Source: Thysanoteuthis rhombus
Lineage: Eukaryota > Mollusca > Cephalopoda > Oegopsida > Thysanoteuthidae
Assembly: GCA_963457665.1 (NCBI GenBank)
Contig: OY735209.1
Location: 56,069,019-56,133,018, forward strand
DNA length: 64,000 nucleotides
Direction: 5' to 3'
Part shown: positions 11,401-23,373 of the stretch, in pieces
How the letters are laid out: each line of letters starts with the position of its first letter
Position numbering within the stretch: the stretch's first letter is position 1
Position numbers and translations under genes: made by a program
The notes under the pieces: generated by a model
Told to the model about the DNA's origin: nothing
Seen by the model: the letters and a program-made list of their open reading frames with translations, nothing else
Databases searched by the model: none

Positions 11401-13863
11401 AGGCATGAATATGGGAATCAAAATACATCACTCTGCTCTTGTAAAAAGTTTTCGGTCATTTTCCTCTGATATTCATAAGGGGAGCTATTTAAAACTGCAA
11501 AAAAACCCCCAAAAACTCTGACAAAAAAAACAAAAAAAAAACCCAGACTTAGATGTATTCAAAGATGTGCAGTTTTGTAGATGCTCTGTGCTAGGATTTT
11601 GTTCGAATTTGGGTTTTTTTTAAATTATTTTTCCGACATTGGGTTGGACACAACGATTGTTTCGTGAGGACTGGGTTTCAAATCATGTGTCAATTGCCGT
11701 AGAAAAATTTTCAGGTAATTCAGTGTCCACGGAGCGAACAGATGATCCGCTGTGATAACGTTAAAATCACATACCGGCCGAGAGTGAGGGAATTTTATGT
11801 TTTGAAAAAGGGTTTCAGGTGAATATAGCATTGGACAAAAACAGTTTATGGCAATGAAAGTTTGAAATGGTGGAACGAAAAAGTTGATTGAAATCGCAGC
11901 AAAGCGGCTTTGAAAAAGACGAAATTGCAGGATGTGCATCACTAGGATGGGGATGACGTGGAATTCACTAATTTGGCTGGCACTTTGAGAAAACTTGCAC
12001 ACTCACGAAGGAACGGATTCTCAGATATGACTCAGGGAAATGTTGAATGCGTAATTGAACCTGTATTGTTTCATTTATTTTCTTCCTGTTAATTTCTTTT
12101 ATTTAGATTAGGTTTGATATGTTTCAGAGGAAAAAATTGTTAGCAGAGACAGTTTATATCTAATATATTTGAAAATGATACAGAGACGAAGTTTTAATTA
12201 GATGTATTTGAGATAACAATGTTTTGTAGGGAGAGGAAGGCGCGAGAGGAAGACACTGTAAGTAAAATGACACGAGAAATTTTAAAACTAAAACATTTCA
12301 CAGGAAATGGATTTTTCTTTTATCTCTCGAAGAGTAGGGTAGAGAGTTTGAAAAGGAAATATATGATATATATTTCAAGAAACTGGAGGGAAGGAATGTT
12401 ATATATGTGTGTGTGTGTGTCTGTCGGCGTGTGTGATATGGAGATAATGCAGAAAACAAATTTTCTCAATTTTTTTCTTTTAATAGATAAAGCCGCAGGA
12501 TGTTTATAAGTGGGTTTCTGTGCGTGTGTGAATATGTATGGATGAAATTTTATTTATACATATGTGTGTGTGAGTGTGTTGTGTATATGTTGGTACATAT
12601 GTAAAGGTATGAGGGACATTAAAAAGCTTATACATGTGTATATATGTTTATGTGCGGGTTTATTTATGTGCATACGTTTCCCTACGGTTAAGACTTCAAG
12701 GTAGGATTGGGGACAGGTCAGACCATTTGATCTTAATGGATTAAAGTCCCTTTCGTTGTAGACATTCGAATAAAAATAATGTTTAATACCTGGATAAAGA
12801 TTCTATAGCCTTCGCAGAGATATGGAATTAATCATAATTGAATGCGTATGTATTGGAAACGAAATTTAGAAAGACGGAAACTAATTATGAATGAAAAAGA
12901 AAAAGGAGGAAAGAAACCGGAAGTCATTAGGTATAAATAAGGGTTGAAGTCATAAGAGTTCGGAACGACACGTGCCTGTAGTTTCCAGTCCCTTCATTGG
13001 ACCTGGGGTTTCTTAAGACAATACAGATTGCCAGGATTTTCTTGAGAAATAGAGAAACCCCAATTTTCCCCCAAAGATTTTCGAAACGGAACACATGCGA
13101 GTAGAGCAATTCATAGCAGCAGAGAGAGAAAGAAAGATAGAATACCGTAGAGATAGAAATATAAAGAAAAAACAAAAAGGGGTTAAACTAGCGATCAACG
13201 GAGTCGATGAACAATTAATGATATCTGATATCATCGCTTGTACGGAACCATGACCTGTTATTTCGACATTTATGTAAGGGGCAGTTTGTCTGTACTTCGC
13301 TTCTTCTTTAATCATCCGTTCGTTTCTCTCTGTCTCTCTCTGCTATATTTTTCGACGAGCAAACCACGAAGGCTTCAACGACAAAATAAAAACACTTTAT
13401 TCCCCCCAAAGAATTGAGACATCTCTTCTGCATTTAGACAAAACACGTGTACTATGCAACGCTATGCAGGGGTCGCAGTGACCTTCTATTGAATGGCTAG
13501 GAGAATAGTAGAAAATACAAAACGACTCGCTCATAAGTTGTTGACAGCCCTCGTTTCATTTGGGAGAAGAATAGAGAGAGAAAAAGAGGGAAGAGGTTAT
13601 TCCTTATTCCAAGTCGTCTGAGCTAGATCTGAAGCGCCCCCAGCCTGCGTCACTTGAAGCATTGTGTATTCAAAAGGCAGGGACAAACGAATGTGCCAAG
13701 AATCCTCCCTGAATGTGATTGTTTTTTTTTTTTAACATCCTGCTGTAAACTGAGGCTAGGTGGTGACTTTATCTGCGTCTTATAGTCAAAGTCGTGACGT
13801 GCATTTAGGCTACGTGATTAGTTTACCTTCATTGCTTACATTCAATCAAGTGTGTCATAGAGA
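11401..13863. other. No recognised gene; one 125-codon open frame
   Basis: The minus-strand frame 11625-12002 (125 codons) has no known domain, signal peptide or repeat. An ORF of this size is near what six-frame chance gives in 64 kb of this composition, so it is not called a gene. GT-rich patches lie at 12405-12600. Confidence 0.45.
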
Positions 13864-13993
13864 ATGTCACGTACTTGGAGAAGTGATGGGTACTGACAAA
13901 GAACCCCTATTGCTCTGAAAAATGTCATGGAAGATCAAACATTGTACAACAATTCTATACTAGGTCATTGGAAAATACAGAATGGAACATTAC
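13864..13993 (+). mobile_element. SINE 3' part (same family as the 5.7-6.0 kb SINE)
   Basis: Aligns with 5906-6030: AATGTCACG-TACTTGGAGAAG, then a GAAAAATGTCATGGAAGATC-like block, then TACTAGG-CA and a tail AGAATGGAACATTACC. The tRNA head is not preserved. Confidence 0.65.
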
Positions 13994-14760
13994 CAAGAAT
14001 CTTAAGTAGATATTGAAAATACTTTTCATTTTCCCTCAATTTGCATTTTCAATCATATTTAAAAAAAAATACTTTTAAAATTTTGCTGTGGATGAGAAAA
14101 TGTTTGAATAGTACTCGTATGATCTTGGCCGAACACCCAGCTTTGTAGAAAACTTGTTCGCTCTCTTTCATTAAGGTAGAAAAAGTTATGTTTAAAACCA
14201 TCATTTTTTTCTTGTAAAATTTCAGATCTGTCATACTACACTTGGGAATATCTGTCACAGAGGATTGGAAGAAAAAACAAAAAGCAGAAATGTTATTTTA
14301 TGCTCCTCAGACGTCTTGGATGAAGATGATGCAAAGTAAAAAAAACACTGAAAATCAACATATCTTTAGTTGTTTGAAGTTGAACAGAAAAATAGCCAAC
14401 TTAGTTGTCTTATAACACCCAAGCCCACCTCGACATCCAACAATCATCGCCTGTTCCCTCTCCACGTGGTATAATTCGATATATTGTTTCCTCGGGCTGC
14501 GTGATTAACCCCGAATAAGCCACTCCCGAATCCATATATTAATTACTCAGGTAGCTTACGAGTAATTACCACAGCTAGATTGTAAAATCTGACCAGAGTG
14601 TTTTTGCTCTCTTGTCACATTTTTATCACGTTCGGCCAATGTGTTCTTGAATTTTTCCTTTGATGTGAGTTACTTTCAGTTGTCTTCAAAGGACGCTTCG
14701 TACTTTTTCTATTTCATCTACTCAATACGAACATGAGTTGATGCGCAGACTTGTTAAGCT

Positions 14761-14763
<3 letters not shown>
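13994..14763. other. No recognised gene
   Basis: AT-rich spacer with no assignable open frame or repeat. Confidence 0.4.

Positions 14764-14821
<58 letters not shown>
14764..14821. repeat. (TA)n microsatellite
   Basis: About 29 TA units, uninterrupted. Confidence 0.98.
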
Positions 14822-14822
<1 letters not shown>

Positions 14823-15693
14823 CTTATATCTGAGGGAGGCCAATAATAAACTGTCTGAAACACAGCGGAGGAAGTAACGAAGATGGAGATACTCGTCATA
14901 TTAAGGCAGAATAATGAAAACAGAATATCAGAATTCCAAACAAAAGGAGAGAAAAACAAATTTTAAGAATTCACATTTCTTATAGATTAGTTATGTACCT
15001 ATGAAATGATTTTTTGTCTGTATTCATTTTCTCTTCCACAAATTTTGGTTAGTATTCTTATATATAAACTAACAAACAAAAAACAATGATTTATACTAAG
15101 CTTGGTTTACGACGACACAAGGCCGAATTAAGAAAAATGGAGTTAGAGAGATGGTTTTGAACCAATCCCCTAAATGGTGAAAATCCACCTGCCTTGAAAA
15201 TCAGCATCTGAATTCTGCCTTTTATCTTTGCGAGAGCTCCAACCACAGGCATTAGTGGGAAATACGCAATTATCTCAATTACAAGTCGGAACGCATTTAT
15301 GCTAACATAACAAATTAAAAAAAGCTAAGACCTTTACGGCAGTCGCATCTAGAAACTCTTCAGCTTGAGAACAATCCTAATTAAAAACTGGAGCATTTCC
15401 TGTTTATCGTGAGGTCACCACCCTTCACTGTTTTTGCCTTTCTCGTCGAGTTTTTTTTCTCTTTCGAGACGAATTTTAGCCACTGAATCCAGATCTTTCT
15501 TATACGCAATACGTGGCTCTGCATAAATTTTTGGGCTTCAAGAACAGGAGTAAGGTTATCAGACAAGAAGAATCGAACCCAGTGCTTCAACCATCGGTAA
15601 AATTAGGCGAATGGTTTTGTTCATTGTCACTGAATTGTCTAAAAAGCTTACTGTCCGTAAGTATACGTCATGTTTTACAAAAAATATCAGTCA
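14822..15693. other. No recognised gene
   Basis: AT-rich. A tRNA-like B-box on the minus strand (GGGTTCGATTC, plus 15571-15581) is the only hint of a further decayed SINE. Confidence 0.35.
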
Positions 15694-15744
15694 ATGTATG
15701 TATGTATGTATGTATGTATGTATGTATGTATGTCTCTCTCAGTC

Positions 15745-15822
<78 letters not shown>

Positions 15823-15848
15823 CATACATATATACACATATATATATA
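15694..15848 (+). repeat. Compound microsatellite (ATGT)n-(TCTG)n-(TC)n-(TA)n
   Basis: Four short-period tracts follow each other directly. They generate overlapping low-complexity open frames in three phases, none of which is a gene. Confidence 0.97.
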
Positions 15849-16147
15849 TAACGAAATGAGGATTCGCTAAAAAAACACTTTTATGTTTCAGGCGAATGAT
15901 TTGGTTTATTTTAGATTCTTATTTAGGACATTTTTGGTGTGTGTGTCTATTATTCTCTCTTTTATCTTATTCACTTTAGTTTTGTAGCCAACCACTAAAC
16001 AAACAGATAAAATAAAAGATAGAATAATAGACCCCCCTCCCATGTCCTAAATAGGAACCTAAAATAAAATGAAAACGAAAACGCCCGAAGAAACCCAAAC
16101 AGGATAGAAACATAAACGTGTTTGTGTAGCGAATCCTCATTCCATTA
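15849..16147. mobile_element. Full-length palindromic foldback element, family F
   Basis: The left arm (about 15849-15980) is the reverse complement of the right arm (about 16000-16147). Matching blocks from outside in are AATGAGGATTCGCTA, AACAC-TTTATGTTTC, TTTATTTTAG-TTC-TATTTAGGACAT and GTCTATTATTCT-TCTTTTAT. The right arm carries about 20 bp (including CCTGTTTGGG) missing from the left. (TA)n borders the element on both sides. The same ends occur at 23374-24596 and 27523-27647. Confidence 0.85.
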
Positions 16148-16234
16148 TATATATATATATATACATATATATTGATAGAGAAAGAAAATCTTTTAAACTG
16201 ACACACACATGCACATACATAAACATGCATGTAG

Positions 16235-16365
16235 GGGGCCTCGTTATGGTGTAATGGTTTGTAAGTTAATTTCTAAGGTCATTTATACTAAGTAATTTCC
16301 ATCCTCACTGGGTGCTTCATACTTGTAGCCATGTGCCAAAACTAAGGTAAGCTTAGTAAATTATA
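16235..16365 (+). mobile_element. SINE copy, family C
   Basis: An A-box-like TTATGGTGTAATGGTTTG is followed by TTCCATCCTCACTGGGTGC and then CCATGTGCCA-AACTAAGGTAAGCTTAGTAAA. Head, middle and tail match the copies at 11.15 (minus), 53.7 (minus) and 61.6 kb, and a (TA)n tract follows. Confidence 0.7.
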
Positions 16366-16453
16366 TATATATGCGTATGTGCGTGTGCTTGTGTGCGTTT
16401 AGCAGTAGTCATTAAACATCAGTAGGTATGAAAAATACAACACAAGTTCTTTT

Positions 16454-16455
<2 letters not shown>

Positions 16456-16496
<41 letters not shown>

Positions 16497-16838
16497 TTTA
16501 GTGTCCGTTGTTGGCCAAAGACCTTTTCCAAAATCTGCCTGACCTCTCTATCATGGGCGTCGCAGAGCCAGTACTTTCTGAATTTATCTAGCTCGTCACA
16601 CCATCATGCTTTCTCTCGGTCACAGTTTGTCATATGACCTCTGGGGATCCACGATGTGAATCGCGATGTCCAGTGGTTGTCTGACATCCTTGCAAATCGC
16701 CCAGCCCATTGCCATTTGAGCTTTCTAATGGTTTGTTTGATATCTCAGACTCCTGTCTCTTCTCTGATATAATGTTCTCTCATGATCTCTCCATGTGAGA
16801 TTGAGCATGGTTCTCTCATGTTCTCGTTGCATTATCTG
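16456..16838 (-). mobile_element. RTE-clade LINE 3' end
   Basis: It starts on the plus strand with (ATC)14, the complement of the (GAT)n tail, followed by GTCCGTTGTTGGCC and CATGGGCGTCGCAGAGCCAGTA, which are the complements of the conserved RTE 3' sequence. Homology to the 8.0-kb copy runs to about 16835. Frames are broken. The histidine-rich open frame at 16428-16637 is only the (ATC)n tail read in another frame. Confidence 0.85.
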
Positions 16839-17644
16839 CCAAAAAATGCCTCGTTTCCTGTTTCTTTTCCTCATACATCAGGAAATGTGTTTCTAACAGA
16901 TCCTCTTTTATATCACTCTTTTAGTTATATTCATATAGACAGATTTATGCATAGAGAGAAACGAGAGAATCTGTTGAGCGCACATTCTGATGTGCGAGGT
17001 CTGCCCGGAAAAGAACCAACAATTTTGAATACATCCGGTTTGCAGCCTTGATGTAAGTTGGCAACTAATCAAAGGGGACCTCACCCCACATGCAAGGCTA
17101 GCAAGCTAACTATGACTGCACAGCAGATTCCAATCATCATTCAGATATTTGTTCGATGGAGCCAACTGTGTCTCAAGGTCAGTTTCATGAGCAAATAATG
17201 AGTATCTCACTTGTAATAACATACTTCAAGTTAAAATCTAAGTATTGGCATGCATATGTTGAACCAAGTCAGCTTTTGTCTATACTTCCAAGAAGAGTCA
17301 CTATCATTGCAAAAATTATGCTCAAGATTGAGCTCAATTGTCCGAATAATCCTAGAAACGATAGAGTAGCTATTGTTGGACGAGGTTCGCCAAAGTTGAG
17401 TTTCAAGAGTATTTGGTAAGGATCAAGTTCTACGTCCGTGGTCTATGAAAGTTGCACGGTAATTATGGCATTACCAGAAGTATTCCTTAAAATGTTGTTT
17501 CATCTATTATTAATTATAATAAAGAATAATGTTTCCAAACGGTTATCGTTATCAAAAATCAAACCCTTATTTGAAATGAATTAAAAAATTATTTTACAAC
17601 GGTCATTCTTCGCTATAACCACCTAGTGCACAAAAAGATTCCAT
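16839..17644. other. No recognised gene
   Basis: Two open frames of about 88 codons (16782-17051 and 17156-17419, plus) have no recognised motif. Confidence 0.4.
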
Positions 17645-19531
17645 CATGGGAAATTGTGTTTATTACCATCATTAGGAATTCTGTTTACTACGATCATTGG
17701 AAATTCTGATTGCTACCATCATTGGAGATTCTGTTCATCACCATCTTTTGAAATCCTATCAACTAACATCATTGGAAAGTCTGTTTACCGCCATTACTGG
17801 AGATTCTGTTCACTATCATCATTGGGAATTCTTTTCACAACCATAAATGAAAATTCTGTTTTCTACCATCATTGGAGATTCTATTTACTATTAACATTGG
17901 AAATGCTGTTGATTAACATTATTGGAAATTCTGTTTATCACTATTTTTAGAAGTTCTGTCTAATACAATTATTGGAGATTCTGTGAACTATCATCATTGA
18001 AACTTTTGTTGGCAATCAACATTGGAAATCCTGATTATTTGAAATTCTATTTGCTACAGTTATTTGAAATTATATTTATAACCATCATTTGAAATTCTGT
18101 TAATTACCATTATTGGGAATTGTATTTATCGCCATCATTAGAATGTCTGTTTACGACCATCATTGGAAATTTTGTTTACTATCATAATGGAGAACCTGTT
18201 TACTACCAACATAGGAAATTCTGTTTATTACCATTATTCAATATATTTATAACCATTATTGGATCATTAATTTATTTCCACCATTGGAGATTATATTCAC
18301 TATCATCATCGAAAATTCTGTTTATTACCATTTTGGTGATTCTGTTTACTATCATCTCTGGAAATTCTGATAATTACCATCATTGGATATTCTGTTTACT
18401 ACCATTATCAGGAATTCTGTTTACTACAGACGTTGGAAACTCTCTTCAATACGATCATTAAAAATGCTGTTTTTCACCATCACTGGAAATTCTGTTTACT
18501 ACCATTATCAGAAATTGTGTTTACTACTATTATTGGAATTTTTCCATTACTATCATGGAAAATTCTGTTTATTACCATTATTAGAAATCCTGCTTAATAT
18601 CATTATCGGGATTCTGTTTACTCCCATCATTGGAAATTCTTTTCACTACTATAATTGGAAATTCTTTTCACTACTATAATTGGAAATTCTTTTTACTATA
18701 ATCGTTGGAAATTCTGTTTATTACCATTATTGGAAATTCTCTTTACTACCATCATTGGAAATTCTGGTTATTACCATCACCGGAAATTCTGTTAACTACT
18801 ATTATTGGAGATTCCGTTGAACATCATCATTGGAAAGTCTGTTTACTATCATCGTTTGGGATTCTGTTAATTACCATCATTGGAAATTCTTTTTGCTACC
18901 ATCATTGGAAATTCTACTTTTGTTGGTAAATGTATTCATTACCATTCTTGGAGATTCTGTTAATCATCAAGATACCGTCATTGGAGATTATTTTTACTAT
19001 TATAATTGGAGATTCTGCTTACTACCATTGATGGAAATTTGGTGTATTAATATCATTAGAAATTCTGTTCACAACCATATTTGGAAATTCTGTTTATTAC
19101 CATCATTGGAAATCCCGCTCACCACAACATTGGAAATTCTGTTTACAACCATTATTACAAATTTTCTCACTATCATTATTGGAAATTCTGTTTATCACCA
19201 TCATTCGAAATATCTGTTTTCTACTATTATCGGAAATTCTGTTCACTACCATTATCAAAATTCTTACTACTATTACTGGAAATTTCGTTTATTTTTCGTT
19301 TTATCATTAAAAATTTTGTTTATTACTCTCATTGAAAATTCAGTTTACCATCATTATTGGAAATTTTATTCATTACCTCTATTTGAAATTCTGTTCACTA
19401 CCATTTTTAGAAATTATGTTTACTACTATCATTGGAAACTCTGTTCTTTTACCATCATTGGAAATTTTCTTTACCACCATCATCGGAAAATTCCGTTTGC
19501 TAACAACATTCAAAATTCTGTTTACCACCAT
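17645..19531 (+). repeat. 25-bp minisatellite, about 75 units
   Basis: Head-to-tail units of 25 bp with consensus CATTGGAAATTCTGTTTAC plus TACCAT. Unit length is nearly constant across the array, and neighbouring units differ by a few substitutions. Because 25 is one more than a multiple of three, three units read all frames and the translation has a 25-residue period (HHWKF, LPSLEILF, TIIGNSV). The consensus has no stop in any forward frame, so open frames of 70-246 codons arise in all three phases (longest 18830-19570). No signal for a real gene is seen. Confidence 0.95.
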
Positions 19532-19547
19532 TGCTTTCGGATAATAC

Positions 19548-19592
19548 ACTGGAAGAAGATCGTAGAATGAATCGGCCGAAACATTGTGTTAG
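19548..19592 (+). other. Short conserved motif ending CGAAACATTGTG
   Basis: CACTGGAAGAAGATCG...AATCGGCCGAAACATTGTG parallels 33685-33725 and 41115-41150. The layout (CTGAnGA-like, short stem, GAAAC) recalls hammerhead ribozymes of Penelope-like elements, but the core is not intact. Confidence 0.35.
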
Positions 19593-20339
19593 CAATACGA
19601 ACAGCAAAATGGAGTTAAATTAAGTTGCTTCTTGCCTTTTCCAGTATGCATGGATTTCATGCCACTATTAACTATGTATAGGTATAGGCCTTTTTTTTGT
19701 CAAACCTTTTTGGAAAACTCTACACGATTATATACAGTAATTAACAATGTATTGTGCAATGTCTGATCGGATATAAATCTTGAACTTACCCCTTTTTATA
19801 ACAAGGCTTCAGAGAAACAAAGCACTACCCCCCGTCAAAAACAACAACGAACAACAACAACAGCAACCCCCCCAAACCAAACTCTACTCTTTTACTCGAA
19901 GAATAGTCACTGATAATAACTGTAGACATCAAATAATGTTACAACATAGTGTTTTGAAATTTTGTAATGTATTAATGGGCCTTGTGGAATTAGCAAGTGT
20001 TTGTTATCAAATAATTAGTTTGTATGTCTGTGCAAACAGTTGAAGTGATTCAATGATTGAAAGTATTCATTTGAATACTTCTGGCCCAACAACTGATTTT
20101 AATGTAAAAGATGAGCAAATGATGACTATTTGTTAAAACCAGACGCGTAAATCTATTTTCCCTTAAATGGCCCCCGAGACACATCTGTAAGATAAGAATT
20201 TATTTCATTATGTTCAACTTGGGATTTATGTAGCACGTTTAGATTAAATTCTGTTTTGCTGATATTTATTTATTTTTTGACGATTTCATTGATCGTCTGT
20301 GAAGAAGCAAAGACCGTACTACCTCTTCAACTTAATTCA
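19593..20339. other. No recognised gene
   Basis: AT-rich spacer. An 87-codon frame (19780-20043) contains a CAACAA-rich stretch and no domain. Confidence 0.4.
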
Positions 20340-20396
20340 CGAAAACCACATCTGGCGAGATTCGAACCTGTTACATAACAGCTTCAGCACTAACGC
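20340..20396 (-). mobile_element. Decayed tRNA-like SINE head
   Basis: The minus strand carries GTAACAGGTTCGAATCTCGCC (plus 20354-20374), a near-perfect B-box. The A-box is not clear. A purine/pyrimidine run borders it at about 20398. Confidence 0.45.
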
Positions 20397-20548
20397 TTTT
20401 TTTTAAAACTCAGGAAGCGAAACGTATTTTGGCGATGGACGTATTGATAGATCAGACGTAGGAAGATATTATGATAGCATCACATAAGATTACGGTAAGT
20501 AAGAAACAGTAAAATGATACAATAGATAAAGAGAGTCAAAATACTTTA

Positions 20549-20582
20549 TCACACACACACACACACTGTCTCCCTCTCCCTA

Positions 20583-20625
<43 letters not shown>
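20549..20625. repeat. (CA)n microsatellite, two blocks
   Basis: Two CA tracts separated by TGTCTCCCTCTCCCTAT. Confidence 0.97.
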
Positions 20626-20628
<3 letters not shown>

Positions 20629-20734
20629 ACACAGAACAGTACTCAAGGATTACGATATTCGACATGTACCCAAGGAAGACCGAAGAACACACTGGTGAGA
20701 CCATAGCGATAAAGACAACTAAATGAAGAGAGCA

Positions 20735-21441
20735 AGAAAGTCGGCCTACACATGAACTTCAGCAAGATGAAGATCATGTGCAACAACCACATCAGAGATA
20801 AAAACACTAAGATCAAAATCGAGGACACAGAGCTGGAGAAAGTAGATCACTACATCTACCTAGTACAACGAATCTCCATGAGACCCTCAAAAGAAGAAAA
20901 AATCAAGCGAAGAATCACACAAGGATAGCAAGCCTTTGGCAGAGCAAGTTCAACCTTCAAAAATAAGAAGATCCCATTAATCCTAAGAAGAAGGGTGTAT
21001 GACCAATGCATCCTCCCAATAGTTACTTATGGAGTTGAAACATAGAACCTAACCAAGAGACGGATCCGCAAATTGAGAACTATGCAACGTGCACATGAAA
21101 AAATTATGCTGGGCCTCACACATGGAGAGACCACAAGACAGCACAGTACATCCAAGAAAAGACAAGAGCCAGGGATATAATAGAATCCATTAAAAATCTC
21201 ATATGGTAGTGGGCTGGCCATATTGCAATGATGGCGGACAATCGATGGACATCACGACTCGCGACATGGATCCCCCGAGATCACATGGGCAACCGAGGCC
21301 GGCAAAATATTAGATGGAGAGACGAGCTAGACAAGTTCAGAAAGTACTGGCTCCGCGACGCCCACGATAGAGAAGTGTGGTGAATCCTGGGGGAGGTCTA
21401 TGTTCAACGACGGACGTTATAAGTCTGATGATGACGATGAT
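20735..21441 (+). mobile_element. RTE-clade LINE, partial, frameshifted
   Basis: The segment begins downstream of the polymerase active site with an RQLNEESKK-like stretch, then LHMNFSKTKIMCNNH (near 20750-20800), IKIEDTELEKVDHYIYL and QAFGRASSTFKNKK, then the YDQCILPIV and KLRTMQRAHEKIMLGL blocks seen in the other copies. An extra CA dinucleotide near 21117-21124 (CACACATGG against CACATGG in other copies) shifts the frame, and in-frame stops occur before it. The (GAT)n tail is short and impure (about 21426-21441). The RT catalytic core and endonuclease are missing. Confidence 0.88.
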
Positions 21442-22784
21442 AATTCATTAAAACATGATTCATCTAAGAATTGTAGACATTACCTACATCTCTCAGGTAA
21501 TACAGAGGAGTTTTTAACGTCAGGCATGAAAAAAATTCCGAATTGCAGAGACAAACGAAGTAAGGAATGATAAGAATGTTTCTATAGATAAACTAAATTC
21601 AATCTAATCGACGCATTGTGAGGTACGAAGTATATCATTGGTGTTCCTACCTAACTAGCTCTATACAAAATAAGGTCTTTTGCTTGTAACCCTTGCTTCT
21701 TTGACATTTATTACTCTCTCTGGCATTTGCGATAAACAATAAATCGATAAAGCCATTTTTCTCCAACTTTTTATTTATCGTGCAGTCAGCTCAGAAAAAA
21801 AACAAACTTTCTCTTAAGTCATCTAACGAAAGCTCTTTTTGAAGGTCATAGCTTTTTTTCCCTCAAGGGGATTTGACATTCTGAAAAGAGTCTACAGATG
21901 AAAATTATTTCATTTGTTTACTAGAAAAAAAGAAAGAAATGTTCTGTTCTGATCTACAGATAGGGTATCCTATTGTTAAACACATGATTAACATTACATT
22001 TATGTTAAATCCAGAAAACACGAAGAAATGATTTAAATACATTAAAAGAAAAAAAAAGAAATAAAACTTGGCGTTTGATTTTTGATGGAATATTAACCCG
22101 AAGGTTTATTTGACGTTAGACTTTGATGCTAGCTAGTGACGCAGTTTCAAATCTGACCACCGGCTGCAATTGTCATTTGCCGCAGAGACTGTTAAGAAAA
22201 TTCATATACTCACGTCTGTGCACACAGGAATTATCAGGAACAAAAGAAATTCAGTTTCATGCCGTAAATAGGATTTATTATGACCATAGTCATTCTTCGA
22301 TGGAATTTTTGTACGTGACTTCAAATTTTGACGCTACGGTTATTCAATTACTGACTGTGATAGCAAGTATATTCATAAATTCATATTAGTTCTATTTTAT
22401 TAATATTGAGCTCCATTCGAACAGACTACAGCAAATCTTTTTCCAAGGACGTTAAAACTTTCATTCATTCTAATGATTGACATGGATAGTGAGAAAGCCT
22501 GGTCTGATAGCCGAGGAAAACGAAACCATAATGACGGCTGTATTTCAGCGGTGAGCGCATTTCGAACAAGTAAATATTGGTAAGGTTTCGCCTTTTCTTG
22601 TCGTTTTCTTGTCTTTTTCTGCACTAACAAACTGAATATTTCTGGTGATATTGGGAGATTTGATTACATAACTTATTTCAAAACTAAAATTTCGTTTTAG
22701 CAAGTTTCGATCTTATGTTGTACACTTGAAATCAAGAAGAATGGGATCGTCAGAGGTCAGGAAATAAGGCAAGTATTACTGGGA

Positions 22785-22786
<2 letters not shown>
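21442..22786. other. No recognised gene
   Basis: AT-rich. The open frames at 22123-22389 (plus) and 22400-22630 (minus) have no assignable motif. Confidence 0.4.

Positions 22787-22867
<81 letters not shown>
22787..22867. repeat. (AT)n microsatellite
   Basis: About 40 uninterrupted AT units. Confidence 0.98.
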
Positions 22868-22869
<2 letters not shown>

Positions 22870-23373
22870 GAAAAGTGTCAGTTTGAAGAAAAATGATACA
22901 GGTTATAACGTAGGTTAGGGTGTTTGTAAAAAATATAAATAAAGTAGCTATAAAGCTGATCTGAACTCTTAGTTTCTGGCTATAGTACGACGATTCGAAA
23001 TAATTCCTCCAAACCACGAAAATCCAACTTAACATAATTATAAATGAAAAATACCCCCCCATCTCCAAATTGAAAATTGCTCTACCACGGAAATGAGCGA
23101 GGTACTTCAAAGCCGTACTTTCGTACGACAGAGGGTTCATGGACGAAGTTTAAGGGCCAAGTTTAGCATTATTTTTACATCGTAATTAGAATCTTTCCCA
23201 TAAAACTTGAATGTTTAGTCGATTCTAGGATTTCACTGGTCAGGCACTCTTTATTCAATTTTATGAAATCCCTATAGAATTCCATTTGTTTCCATGCGTT
23301 ATTATATTCGAAGTTTTTTTCCAGGGCAACGCAGCTAACACACACACACACATACACACATATATATACATAT

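Noticed and set aside
11625-12002. 125-codon minus-strand gene
   Set aside because: No domain, no homology I recognise, and a length that six-frame chance can give in a window of this size and composition.
15513-15870. Three overlapping frames of 66-112 codons
   Set aside because: They are translations of (ATGT)n, (TCTG)n, (TC)n and (TA)n in different phases.
16428-16637. Histidine-rich protein
   Set aside because: The His run is the (ATC)n complement of an RTE tail read as CAT codons.
17645-19531. CRISPR array
   Set aside because: The units are contiguous diverged 25-mers without unique spacers.
18830-19570. 246-codon open frame as a gene
   Set aside because: It lies within the 25-bp minisatellite, whose consensus lacks stops in every forward frame. 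Periodic peptides follow automatically.
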